A program made the translations under genes and the position numbers. A model generated the notes under the pieces. That model was not told the origin of the DNA. It made no database searches and was given only the letters and a program-made list of their open reading frames with translations. Shown piece by piece: positions 9,670 through 17,050 of a stretch of 64,000 nucleotides of DNA. The stretch comes from Massilia sp. Mn16-1_5 (GTDB lineage Bacteria; Pseudomonadota; Gammaproteobacteria; Burkholderiales; Burkholderiaceae_D), in the NCBI RefSeq assembly GCF_004798585.1, contig NZ_PPXQ01000015.1, positions 100,806 to 164,805 on the forward strand, written 5' to 3'. Numbering within the stretch: position 1 is the stretch's first letter; every line of letters starts with the position of its first letter.

Positions 9670-10733
9670 CGAACGACACCATCGAACGGATCCTCGACCT
9701 GGCGCGCTGGGCGCCCAGCGGCGACAACATGCAAACCTGGCGCTTCGAGATCGCCGCGCCGGATCACCTGGTCGTGCACGCCTACGACACACGCGATCAT
9801 TGCGTCTACGACCTCGACGGCCACCCGAGCCAGATCGCCTTCGGCACCCTGCTGGAAACGATCGCCATCGCCGCCAGCGGGCACGGCCTGCGCGCCGACG
9901 TCAAGCGCCGCCCGGAAGGCCGCGACACCCACCCCGTGTTCGACGTCCGTTTTACAAGCGACCCGACGGTCGTGCGCAGCCCGCTGATCGAGGCCATCGA
10001 CAAGCGCACCGTGCAGCGCCGGCCAATGAAGACCACGCCGCTGAGCGCCGAACACAAGCGCCTGCTGGCGGCCACGGTAGCGCCGGACTACGAATTGAGT
10101 TGGCTGGAAACCCGTGCCCAGAAATGGCAGGCGGCCAAGCTGATGTTCAACAATGCCCGGCTGCGCCTGACGATGCCGGAAGCCTTCGAGACCCACCGCA
10201 GCATCATCGATTGGGAAAATCGTACGCACAGTCCGGATAAAGTGCCGGCCGGCGCGCTCGGCGTCGACGCCATGACCCTGCACCTGATGAAATGGGCGAT
10301 GGTCAGCTGGCGCCGCATGAATACCGTCAACACCCTGATGGGCACCTGGGCGCCGCGCCTGCAGATGGACCTGGCGCCCGGCATGGCCTGCGCCGCCCAC
10401 TTCGTCTTGAAGGCGAAGCGCGCGCCGCAATCGATCGACGACTACGTCGCCGCCGGACGCGCACTGCAGCGCTTCTGGCTGACCATGACCACGCTCGGCC
10501 TGTACATGCAGCCGGAGATGACGCCGCTGATCTTTTCGAAGTACGCGCGCGAAGGCACGCGTTTTACGAAGCAGCCGAAACTCGAGGGCGCGGCGCGCGA
10601 CCTGCAGCGCGAAACCGAGGCCCTGATCTTCAACGACAAGCTGTTCCCGGTTTACATGGGCCGCCTCGGCTACGGTCCCGCGCCGACCTCGCGCTCGGTG
10701 CGCCGTCCGGTGGCCGAGCTGATGCAGCGCTGA
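9666..10733 (+). CDS. Nitroreductase-family flavoprotein
   Basis: A 355-aa protein of the FMN-dependent nitroreductase fold. The N-terminus has the FMN-phosphate contact motif RWAPSGDNMQTWRFE (~14-28), and the C-terminal half has the helical core around FWLTMTTLGLYMQPEMTP. It is longer than classic nitroreductases (~200-220 aa) because of an insertion around residues 130-230. Homologues reduce nitro groups, dehalogenate, or oxidise azolines to azoles in peptide natural products. Coupling to the ThiF homologue and the terminator straight after make it the last gene of the cassette. The actual reaction is unknown. Confidence 0.82.
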   Translation: MTNDTIERILDLARWAPSGDNMQTWRFEIAAPDHLVVHAYDTRDHCVYDLDGHPSQIAFGTLLETIAIAASGHGLRADVKRRPEGRDTHPVFDVRFTSDPTVVRSPLIEAIDKRTVQRRPMKTTPLSAEHKRLLAATVAPDYELSWLETRAQKWQAAKLMFNNARLRLTMPEAFETHRSIIDWENRTHSPDKVPAGALGVDAMTLHLMKWAMVSWRRMNTVNTLMGTWAPRLQMDLAPGMACAAHFVLKAKRAPQSIDDYVAAGRALQRFWLTMTTLGLYMQPEMTPLIFSKYAREGTRFTKQPKLEGAARDLQRETEALIFNDKLFPVYMGRLGYGPAPTSRSVRRPVAELMQR

Positions 10734-10756
10734 ACCCCGTTTCGTCCGCACATAAA

Positions 10757-10791
10757 AAAACGGCGTCGACCTGGTGGTCGCCGCCGTTTTT
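10757..10791 (+). terminator. Rho-independent terminator of the acyltransferase-ThiF-nitroreductase unit
   Basis: An 11-bp-plus stem with one mismatch (AACGGCG-T-CGACC with GGTCG-C-CGCCGTT), a short loop and a T5 tail, 24 bp after the nitroreductase stop. An A-run before the stem would also allow some function on the other strand. Confidence 0.85.
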
Positions 10792-10877
10792 GCTTTCATT
10801 TCCCTAACTGGTGAATCTTTTCTTGTTATCGCCAGCGCTTGCCCAAGCAACTTGCGTGTGTCGTTTTGCAACGGGAA

Positions 10878-10897
10878 AGAGCGGGCTCGCCCGCTCT
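10878..10897 (-). terminator. Possible terminator of the PEP-CTERM gene
   Basis: A 9-bp inverted repeat (AGAGCGGGC/GCCCGCTCT) about 30 bp after the PEP-CTERM stop on the minus strand, followed on that strand only by TTTCCCG. The loop is very short and the U-tract weak. Confidence 0.45.
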
Positions 10898-10925
10898 CTC
10901 TTGCTACCTGACGCTAAAAGGCTGA

Positions 10926-11783
10926 TTAGGCCTTCTTGGCGCGCTTGCGGCTCACGACGCCAGCGCCCAGCATGGCGATGCCGAACAGGGCCAGCGAACC
11001 TGGCTCTGGCACTTCAGCCAGCTTGAACTGACCGTTGTTGCTGACGAAGAAGTAGCCTGGGGTGTTGGCGTACGCATTGCCGTTGCAGCCGTCGCCAGTG
11101 AAGCCGGCGTATTGGCAAGCAACTTCCGACACCAGGGTCGAGTCTGGGTTGGCAACGGTGTTAGCGTTGGTGAAGGCGAAGGCCATGATCGACTCGGTCG
11201 ACAGGTCTTGGCCGTTTTCACGGAAGAAGTAGCCCGAATCCAGCGAGCCGGCTTCGGCTTTCGCGAAGACGGTGACTTGACCGTTGTTGGTTGGCGAGCC
11301 GCTTGCATCGACCAGGCCGCCGCCGCCTGCCATCACGGTGAACTCGGCGATCTGGTTGCCCAGGTCGGCGCCGTAGATGCCGGCCGAGGTAGCGTATTGG
11401 TTGTTGGTCGGGTTCTGGTACATGCGGATGGTGCCGCCGGCGAAGCTGAAGGCGCCGCTGAAGTTACCGGTACCGGTTGCTTCGAAGGTTGCGGTGATGT
11501 TGCCGCCTGGGTAGTTCACTGGGAACAGTTTGCCGTTGCTGTCAGCCTGGACGATGTTGAACACAGCGTGTTCGGTGAACGAGAAGCTGGAGCCGCCGGT
11601 TGGGTTGATCTGGATGAAGGCGTTGCCGTTCACGTCCAGGTATTCATTGATTTGCTGGCCGCCGGTCATGCCGCCGCCGGTCGGGTTGAAGACCCAGTCG
11701 TTCAGGACGGTCGCTGCATTGGCGCCACCGGCCAGGGACATTGCAACAGCTGCGGCGCATGCCAGTTTCTTCATAAATTTCAT
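10926..11783 (-). CDS. PEP-CTERM sorting-domain protein
   Basis: A 285-aa secreted protein. It has an N-terminal signal peptide with cleavage likely after ANA (residue 23), a Gly/Asn/Thr-rich beta-type body, and a C-terminal sorting signal: VPEPG (258-262), a hydrophobic helix, then the basic tail SRKRAKKA. Exosortase XrtA (24.3 kb) is expected to cut at the PEP motif, releasing or attaching the protein in the exopolysaccharide matrix. GAGGAA lies 8 bp before the start. A near-perfect sigma-54 promoter lies ~50 bp upstream, consistent with PrsK/PrsR control. The body of the protein is not recognised. Confidence 0.93.
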   Translation of the reverse strand: MKFMKKLACAAAVAMSLAGGANAATVLNDWVFNPTGGGMTGGQQINEYLDVNGNAFIQINPTGGSSFSFTEHAVFNIVQADSNGKLFPVNYPGGNITATFEATGTGNFSGAFSFAGGTIRMYQNPTNNQYATSAGIYGADLGNQIAEFTVMAGGGGLVDASGSPTNNGQVTVFAKAEAGSLDSGYFFRENGQDLSTESIMAFAFTNANTVANPDSTLVSEVACQYAGFTGDGCNGNAYANTPGYFFVSNNGQFKLAEVPEPGSLALFGIAMLGAGVVSRKRAKKA

Positions 11784-11833
11784 AATTCCATTCCTCGCTT
11801 AAGTTGATGGTTGGGCAAACACACTCAGCTATA

Positions 11834-11849
11834 AGCAAAGGCTGTGCCA
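11834..11849 (-). promoter_or_regulatory. Sigma-54 (-24/-12) promoter of the PEP-CTERM gene
   Basis: On the minus strand the site reads TGGCACAGCCTTTGCT, which matches TGGCAC-N5-TTGCT at every conserved position. It lies 51-66 bp upstream of the ATG, leaving a ~35-nt leader. The ~130 bp further upstream are strikingly AT-rich and could carry the activator site; no clear PrsR operator could be defined. PrsR (53.6 kb) is a sigma-54 activator with a GAFTGA loop. Confidence 0.9.
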
Positions 11850-11978
11850 GCTCATCAAATCACTTTAAAATCAAGGACTTATGTAGTTTCCTTAGAGCAT
11901 TTTAAACTCATGTGTAAAGTATGCCGACAGGATTTTTTTACAAAAAATTCTTATAGGAATTATAATACTTTTCGGAAC

Positions 11979-13073
11979 TCAAACTTGGCCGAATTTAACA
12001 TTTCTGGAAGTCAAAAAAGCTTTCCGGAAGAGGTGCCGCGCCAGCATGAACGGCGGCATGCGTAACCAATTTCCGCGAATAAACAACATGCCGTCCGACA
12101 GCGGCGTCAGCGGGCCGGCACAACTGGGGTGCATCGGGCGCAGCGCGCGCGTGAATAAGGCATCCATCAGCGCCAGCAAGGCGGAGTTCGGACGCCCTGC
12201 CTCGGCCGCCGCCATGGTCGCCGCCGGCACCGGCGTGCCGAGCAGGCGCGTGCAGTAGCGCAGCGCATAGAACAATGGCCGGGTCAGCTCCAGTTCGCGG
12301 GCTCGTAGCGGCAGCGCCGTCCAGAATCCCGGTTCATTCGCGCCGAAATGACACAGCAGGCGATGCAGGTCGAACAGGTCACGTAAGCCGTGGTCGTACT
12401 CGCCTTCGGAAAACAGGTGAACCGCGCTGTGCAACACCATGTCGCAGGGGGCCAGCACGAACAGGCCGGGCTGGTCCGGCAGCGGGCGGGCGGCGGCGCG
12501 CAGCAGGGCCGGATCCGGGCGCACGCGCGCCGTCTCCGGCAAAATCGCATGGTGCACGTCGATCGCGGTGCCGCGGCGCATGTGCTGCATCGGCGGCAGT
12601 TCGTGCATCCACTCGCGGTAATAGCGCTGGTCGTAGGCGTCGTGGTGGCTGGAAGCCCAGCCGTGCGCCATCAGCAGGCCCTCGACTTCATGCAAGCTGG
12701 CCTTCGGCACCAGGATGTCGACATCGGAGAACAGGCGCCCCGCCGCTGCCGGCAGCCCGGCGGCGACATACGCCGTTCCCTTTAATAAGATCAGCGGCAG
12801 GCCGGTCGTGCGCAGCGCATGCTGCACCTGGCGCACTTCGAAGCGCACGGCCTGGCCGTGGCGCTGCCAGCCCCTTCTCTCCCACTCCAGGCGGCGCTGC
12901 GCCCGCGGCGGCAGCGCCTGCAGCAGGCCGTGCTCCTCGGCCAGCAGGGCCAGCGTGGCGCCCAGGTCCGCGGCCACCGCCTGGCGCAGCAGCAGTTCCC
13001 ATTCGGGCGCGCCCAGCTGCGCCATCGAAGGCGGCTGGCGCAGCACGCGGGTCAACAGCGGCAAGGCGGTCAC
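11979..13073 (-). CDS. Family-5 nucleotidyltransferase
   Basis: A 364-aa member of the nucleotidyltransferase group often annotated NTP_transf_5. Visible motifs are LLKG (96-99), then SDVDILV (116-122) with the metal-binding aspartates, and a third acidic residue in IDVHH (Asp172). The fold would transfer a nucleotide (AMP or similar) to an unknown acceptor. The gene overlaps the upstream HprK-like kinase by 4 bp (ATGA), so the two are co-translated. Relatives occur beside HprK-like kinases and PqqD proteins in peptide-modification clusters, including some lasso-peptide clusters. Last gene of the four-gene unit. Confidence 0.82.
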   Translation of the reverse strand: MTALPLLTRVLRQPPSMAQLGAPEWELLLRQAVAADLGATLALLAEEHGLLQALPPRAQRRLEWERRGWQRHGQAVRFEVRQVQHALRTTGLPLILLKGTAYVAAGLPAAAGRLFSDVDILVPKASLHEVEGLLMAHGWASSHHDAYDQRYYREWMHELPPMQHMRRGTAIDVHHAILPETARVRPDPALLRAAARPLPDQPGLFVLAPCDMVLHSAVHLFSEGEYDHGLRDLFDLHRLLCHFGANEPGFWTALPLRARELELTRPLFYALRYCTRLLGTPVPAATMAAAEAGRPNSALLALMDALFTRALRPMHPSCAGPLTPLSDGMLFIRGNWLRMPPFMLARHLFRKAFLTSRNVKFGQV

Positions 13074-13987
13074 CGGCGCTCTGCCAGGAGGCGTTCGAAT
13101 ACGGCCATGGCGTCGTCCAGCGCGCCGTAGCTGAAATCGAAGGTGCGGGTGGCGTCGATCAGGCGCGCCGCCGTCGCGAAACCGGCGGCGCCGAGCAGGC
13201 TGTAGTTAAAGGCGTTTTCCGCTAGGCGCAGATGGGCGCGCGCCTGCGGCACCGGCACCAGTTCGGCGGGGGCGCCGGCGTGCCATTGCGGGAACACGAT
13301 CCAGGCCGGGCTGGCCGGCTCGTCCGCGCGCACGACACTCGCCTGGGGCGGGCGCATGTGGGCGACCGTCCCCTTCATCGTGTCGGCCACCGGCGGCGAC
13401 AGCTGCGCCTGCGGGGCCCAGGCGCGGATCACGTCGATCGAGGCATTTTTCAGGCTGACCGGACGCGGCACCGGATCGATGCGGCCATCGCTTAGCCGCA
13501 CCAGGGTCAGCTCGTCGGACAGCAGGCGCCAGCCGCGCGCCACCAGGGCCGCGCACAGGGTGCTTTTGCCGGAACCGGGGGGCGCCGGCAGGATCACGGC
13601 CGCGCCCTCCTTCTCGACCACGGCGGCGTGGATGACCAGCCAAGAGTGCGCATGGCTCGAGACGCACCAGTTCATCGCCCACTCGAACATCGGATAGAGC
13701 TGGGCCAGCGGCAGCGGCTGGAAGGGCTCCATCCCGTCGTAATGAAAAAAGACTTGCGGCTTGACCAGGCGCCGCAAGCCGCGCGGGCGGCGCAGCAGCA
13801 CGTCGAAATCGGCGGGAACGTCGTCTTCCAGCACCGGGTAGTCGCCGTACATGCGCGCCAGGGCGACGCCGAGGGCCGGCACGCTGCTGCGGATGCAAGA
13901 GATGAACGGGCCGGTGCGCAGGCGCAGGCCGGGGCCGCGCAGGCGCGCGCTCAGCTCCGGTTGGCCAAGTGCGGCGACGGTCAGCAT
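13070..13987 (-). CDS. HprK-related kinase A
   Basis: A 305-aa kinase resembling the C-terminal catalytic domain of HPr kinase/phosphorylase. It has a P-loop APPGSGKST (135-143) preceded by the HAAVVEKEGAAVIL strand, and a downstream LLSDEL (155-160) that matches the acidic catalytic segment. A ~110-residue N-terminal part is particular to this branch. There is no HPr or PTS gene nearby, so the substrate is unlikely to be HPr. The PqqD-like gene overlaps its start by 7 bp and the nucleotidyltransferase overlaps its stop. HprK homologues phosphorylate peptides in some lasso-peptide clusters. The likeliest substrate here is the protein encoded at 14272-14907 (inference). Confidence 0.87.
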   Translation of the reverse strand: MLTVAALGQPELSARLRGPGLRLRTGPFISCIRSSVPALGVALARMYGDYPVLEDDVPADFDVLLRRPRGLRRLVKPQVFFHYDGMEPFQPLPLAQLYPMFEWAMNWCVSSHAHSWLVIHAAVVEKEGAAVILPAPPGSGKSTLCAALVARGWRLLSDELTLVRLSDGRIDPVPRPVSLKNASIDVIRAWAPQAQLSPPVADTMKGTVAHMRPPQASVVRADEPASPAWIVFPQWHAGAPAELVPVPQARAHLRLAENAFNYSLLGAAGFATAARLIDATRTFDFSYGALDDAMAVFERLLAERR

Positions 13988-14256
13988 GAAAGGGCTTCGA
14001 CCAGGAACAGGGCGCTAAGATCGTCCAGCACGGTCTGCAGCACGGCGTCCTCGTCCTGCGCATCGAGCTCGAAGGCGGCAGCCAGCTGCGCGGCAGCCTG
14101 CGGTCCCGCCTTGAGTTGTTCGAGCAATGCGAGGGCGAATTCATCGAGCAGATGGATATCGCCCGACAGATCGTTGTACAGCACGCATTCGCCATCCCAG
14201 CAACGGTACTGCAGGCGCTGGCCTGGGGCCAGGCGCCAGATCGGGGGACTTGTCAT
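13981..14256 (-). CDS. PqqD-family peptide chaperone of the HPr-rel-A system
   Basis: A 91-aa PqqD-like protein: a beta-rich winged-helix start (WDGECVLYNDLSGDIHLLDEFAL) and a helical end with DEDAVLQTVLDDL. PqqD domains bind leader or substrate peptides for modifying enzymes (RiPP recognition elements). The gene lies 15 bp after the hypothetical protein at 14272-14907 and overlaps the HprK-like kinase. It is the expected adaptor presenting a substrate to that kinase and the nucleotidyltransferase. No radical SAM enzyme or PQQ genes accompany it. Confidence 0.85.
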   Translation of the reverse strand: MTSPPIWRLAPGQRLQYRCWDGECVLYNDLSGDIHLLDEFALALLEQLKAGPQAAAQLAAAFELDAQDEDAVLQTVLDDLSALFLVEALSC

Positions 14257-14271
14257 GCGCAGCGCATAGGT

Positions 14272-14907
14272 CTAGCGGAAGGTGCTCTCGAGATAGGCAG
14301 CGATGACCGCGCCATTCCACGGCATGGCACCCTTGGTCGGCGTGTAATAGCCGCGCGTGACGAACTGATTCCAGATCTCGACAACCTGATCGTCCGGCAG
14401 CACCGTCGGCAGGCCCGCGAAGCGCGCCGCACGCCCGTTCAGCAGGGCGGCTACGCACTGCATCGCCACGTTGTTGCGGTCGATCCTCTTGATGGCTTGC
14501 GAAGGATTGATCACCTGCATCATCGTCACGTTGGCCAAGCCGACGTAGGCGCCGGTACAGCGGAAGAAGCTGCTGAACTTGGCGCTGGAATCCATGCCTG
14601 CCGACGTCTTCCACTCGTCCGGATGGTTCTTCCAGTAACCGTGCGAACGATTGTAGCTGCACGACACCTGGGGACGCGCGCTCGCACCCGGCTTCATCGA
14701 CATATAGCCCGACGGCGACTTGCACAGCGTCTTGCTGAAGGTGGCCATGCCGGGCTGGCTGTGCAGCGTCAGGATCACACCGGTGGCGCCGGCGCTGGCA
14801 CGGGCAAAACGCCGCCGTGCCACACCTTTCGCGTCCAGCGGCGCGTGCGGCGTCGCCTGCGTATCAGCCGACAGGGGGGAATTGTTCTGTTGATCGTCCA
14901 TAGCCAC
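14272..14907 (-). CDS. Unknown protein with a GYWKNHP motif; candidate substrate of the kinase/PqqD system
   Basis: A 211-aa protein, first in the operon. Residues 1-30 are polar. Then comes RRRFARASAG (31-40) and a small hydrophobic stretch (GATGVILTL), which looks like a weak twin-arginine or leader-type segment. A central motif SHGYWKNHPDEW (88-99) is of a kind recurring in secreted or surface proteins. Four cysteines (62, 83, 117, 151) and many Ser/Thr are available for modification or disulfides. I do not recognise the family. Position before PqqD, the kinase and the nucleotidyltransferase suggests it is what they act on. A sigma-54-like promoter lies 62 bp upstream. Confidence 0.7.
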   Translation of the reverse strand: MAMDDQQNNSPLSADTQATPHAPLDAKGVARRRFARASAGATGVILTLHSQPGMATFSKTLCKSPSGYMSMKPGASARPQVSCSYNRSHGYWKNHPDEWKTSAGMDSSAKFSSFFRCTGAYVGLANVTMMQVINPSQAIKRIDRNNVAMQCVAALLNGRAARFAGLPTVLPDDQVVEIWNQFVTRGYYTPTKGAMPWNGAVIAAYLESTFR

Positions 14908-14968
14908 GGTTCCTCAATGCTTGAGAGTATGCCACACACATGTAGGCAAAGGGATATTTCCCAAAATA

Positions 14969-14984
14969 AGCAAGATACGGACCA
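14969..14984 (-). promoter_or_regulatory. Candidate sigma-54 promoter of the kinase/PqqD operon
   Basis: The minus strand reads TGGTCCGTATCTTGCT. GG and GC have the required 10-nt separation, the -12 half TTGCT is perfect, and the -24 half matches 4 of 6 (TGGtcC against TGGCAC). It is 62-77 bp before the first gene. It is weaker than the PEP-CTERM promoter but of the same type. Confidence 0.5.
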
Positions 14985-15053
14985 CGGCATGGTCCGTTGA
15001 CTAAATGCAATACCGAATCAAGCACTTAGCCCGGTAATGTGCAGGTTTACCGT

Positions 15054-15083
15054 AAAAGGCAACGGCGCCTGCAGGCGCCGTTG
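15054..15083 (-). terminator. Terminator of the polysaccharide export gene
   Basis: A perfect 24-nt palindrome (15060-15083; arms CAACGGCGCC and its complement around TGCA) begins 24 bp after the export-protein stop. On the minus strand it is followed by CCTTTT. Confidence 0.65.
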
Positions 15084-15106
15084 TAAGAAAACCCGACAGT
15101 CTCTGC

Positions 15107-15727
15107 TTAGAAGAAGCTTTCCGGGATGACCAGGATATCGCCCGGACGCATCGGCATATTGGCCGAAATGTCGCCATCCTTGATCAGGTCATCGAGGCGC
15201 ACATTCAGCTTTTCCTGCTTGCCGTCGACCATGCGGATGACGCTGGCGCGATTGCCGGAAGCGAATTCGGTGACGCCGCCGACGGCGATCAGCACGTCCA
15301 TGAGCGACATGTCGCGGCGATACGGCAGTGCCTGCGGCTTGGCGGCCTGGCCGATCACGCGGATCTGCTCGCCGTAGTTGCCGACGAAGCCGGTAACGAC
15401 AACGGTGACAACCGGCTGCTGGATGAACTTGGCCAGCGCCTTCTCGATGTCGCGCGCCAGTTCGGTCGAGGTTTTGCCGGCGGCCGGCAGGTCTTCGACC
15501 AGCGGGGTCGTGATCTTGCCGTCCGGACGGACAGGCACCGACATCGACACTTCCGGATTGCGCCAGACGATAATGTTGACGGCATCGCCCGGGCCGATCA
15601 GGTAGTCGGCCGGCGCGGCCCCTGCCATCGCTGCCGCCGAAGGCGCAGCCGGCTTGTTCCACAATGCGCAGCCGGATACGGCCAGGGCGCAGGCGGTTGC
15701 CAAGGCCAGTTTCGTCAGATTCGTCAT
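15107..15727 (-). CDS. XrtA-associated polysaccharide export lipoprotein (Wza/EpsA-like)
   Basis: A 206-aa outer-membrane polysaccharide export protein. It has a lipoprotein signal with lipobox VSGC (Cys20), then the poly-export domain (YLIGPGDAVNIIVWRNPEVS, VRPDGKITTPLVEDL) and a SLBB-like domain (QALPYRRDMSLMDVLIAVGG). It is shorter than capsular Wza, as usual for the exosortase-A-linked family. The ATG at 15727 was chosen because it begins directly with the signal peptide; an upstream TTG at 15772 would bury it. It is transcribed away from the EPS operon at 17 kb but belongs to the same export machine. Confidence 0.9.
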   Translation of the reverse strand: MTNLTKLALATACALAVSGCALWNKPAAPSAAAMAGAAPADYLIGPGDAVNIIVWRNPEVSMSVPVRPDGKITTPLVEDLPAAGKTSTELARDIEKALAKFIQQPVVTVVVTGFVGNYGEQIRVIGQAAKPQALPYRRDMSLMDVLIAVGGVTEFASGNRASVIRMVDGKQEKLNVRLDDLIKDGDISANMPMRPGDILVIPESFF

Positions 15728-15883
15728 GATCTTGCTCACGTCATTCCCCTTCACGACAGCAGCGACCGGCAAAGCCAGGCTGTTGTTACCAAATTAAAAA
15801 TTGTTGTTTAGCTAGCAAACTCCGCCAGATTGTATATCAATCGTGCTTTTACGAAAGGTGTGCACGATTGAAATGTTTTCTTT

Positions 15884-16696
15884 TCACTTTTGCTGCAACA
15901 GTTCCTGCACGTAGCGGGACGGGATTGCGTAGCTGATACCGCTGGGACTGGTGATCGCCGATTCCTTCAAGCCTTTGACGAACACCATATTGATGACGCC
16001 GAGCACGGCGCCGCTCTCGGCATCGTAGACCGGGCTGCCGCTGTTGCCCGGATACGCCGTGCCGTCGAGCTGGAAGATGTGCAGGGGATCGCGTTGCAGC
16101 TGGGTGATCGCGCGTGCGTCGAGGCGGCGCGAACTGAGCGAGGGCATGACGATCGGCGTGATCGCCGACAGCGTGGCGCGGTGGGTCACGTGGTTCAGGC
16201 CGAGCACCATCCCGAGCGGGAAACCGGTAAATGCCAGCGCCTGCCCCTCGACGGCGCCGCGCGAATCGCCCAGGGTCAGCACCGGCAGCGGCGGACCGCT
16301 TTCCAGGCGCAGGTGGGCCAGGTCATGCGCGCGGTCGAGCGCGGCCAGGCGCGCCGGCCGGAAACGGAAATCCTGGCCGGCGCCGACCACGACGCCCAGC
16401 TGTTCCATCTTGCCGGCATCCAGGTTACTGGGCACGACGTGGGCGTTCGTGATGATGCTCAGGCCGTCGCCGACGGCGAAGCCGGTACCCGAGAACACGA
16501 CCGCGGGGCTGCGCGTCTTGAGAAAAGTGCCGACCCCGACGATCGACGGCTTGACCGCGGCGATGGTGGCCGGGAGCTTATTGGCAGCCGCCGGCAGGGC
16601 TGTCAGGCAGGTCGCCAGGGCCGTACAGACAGCCAGCAATAGGCGCCGTCCTACAGACTTAGCGGCTTTACATTCATTATTTCGAATAGGAATCAA
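15884..16696 (-). CDS. Secreted trypsin-like serine protease (S1C/HtrA-type, no PDZ)
   Basis: A 270-aa protein with an N-terminal signal (cleavage near PAAA, ~38) and a chymotrypsin-fold protease domain. The triad is readable: His86 in TNAHVV, Asp125 in DRAHDLAHL and Ser219 in GNSGSPVY. There is no PDZ domain, unlike DegP/DegS. It lies between the Wza-like gene and the divergent chain-length operon, so a periplasmic role in maturing or policing exopolysaccharide or PEP-CTERM components is plausible. This is inference from position. Confidence 0.85.
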   Translation of the reverse strand: MIPIRNNECKAAKSVGRRLLLAVCTALATCLTALPAAANKLPATIAAVKPSIVGVGTFLKTRSPAVVFSGTGFAVGDGLSIITNAHVVPSNLDAGKMEQLGVVVGAGQDFRFRPARLAALDRAHDLAHLRLESGPPLPVLTLGDSRGAVEGQALAFTGFPLGMVLGLNHVTHRATLSAITPIVMPSLSSRRLDARAITQLQRDPLHIFQLDGTAYPGNSGSPVYDAESGAVLGVINMVFVKGLKESAITSPSGISYAIPSRYVQELLQQK

Positions 16697-17050
16697 TCGT
16701 GCAGGCCCTTTTGCAAATTAAACATTACAATACAACGGCTTGATGTTAAGCAAAGCCGCCGTCACGGACCCGATGACGACGATATGCTCCTCACCTCATT
16801 CTTGACGAAGTGCAACATTTTTCCCAGCAGTTGCTTGTCGGTTGGCAATAATAACCCCGATAAGACGCCTGGACAGGGAAATTCGGAATTGCAGTCTGGA
16901 ATTTGTGTTGTAACGGATGCTAAGAAGCGCCCTTTATTAGCACAATTTTCCGACACGCAATTGCAATTGCACAAACTACAAGCGATGATGCGTGTTCTTT
17001 TGTGATTATTTGTGCCTGGCTGCGCGCCGGGCGAACATGGCGAGACTGAG
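16697..17050. other. Divergent intergenic region between the protease and the EPS operon
   Basis: 354 bp, more AT-rich than its surroundings, and must hold the EPS operon promoter. For the protease (minus strand) a weak sigma-70 pair is visible: TTGCTT (16748-16753) and TGTAAT (16724-16729), 18-bp spacer. For the plus strand I found no convincing -35/-10 and no sigma-54 element with correct GG-N10-GC spacing; one spaced candidate near 16913-16927 has AAGC instead of TTGC. No ORF is supported. Confidence 0.5.

Noticed and set aside
15814..15830. Sigma-54-like TGGCGG...TTTGCT upstream of the export lipoprotein (minus strand)
   Set aside because: GG-GC spacing is 8 nt, too short.
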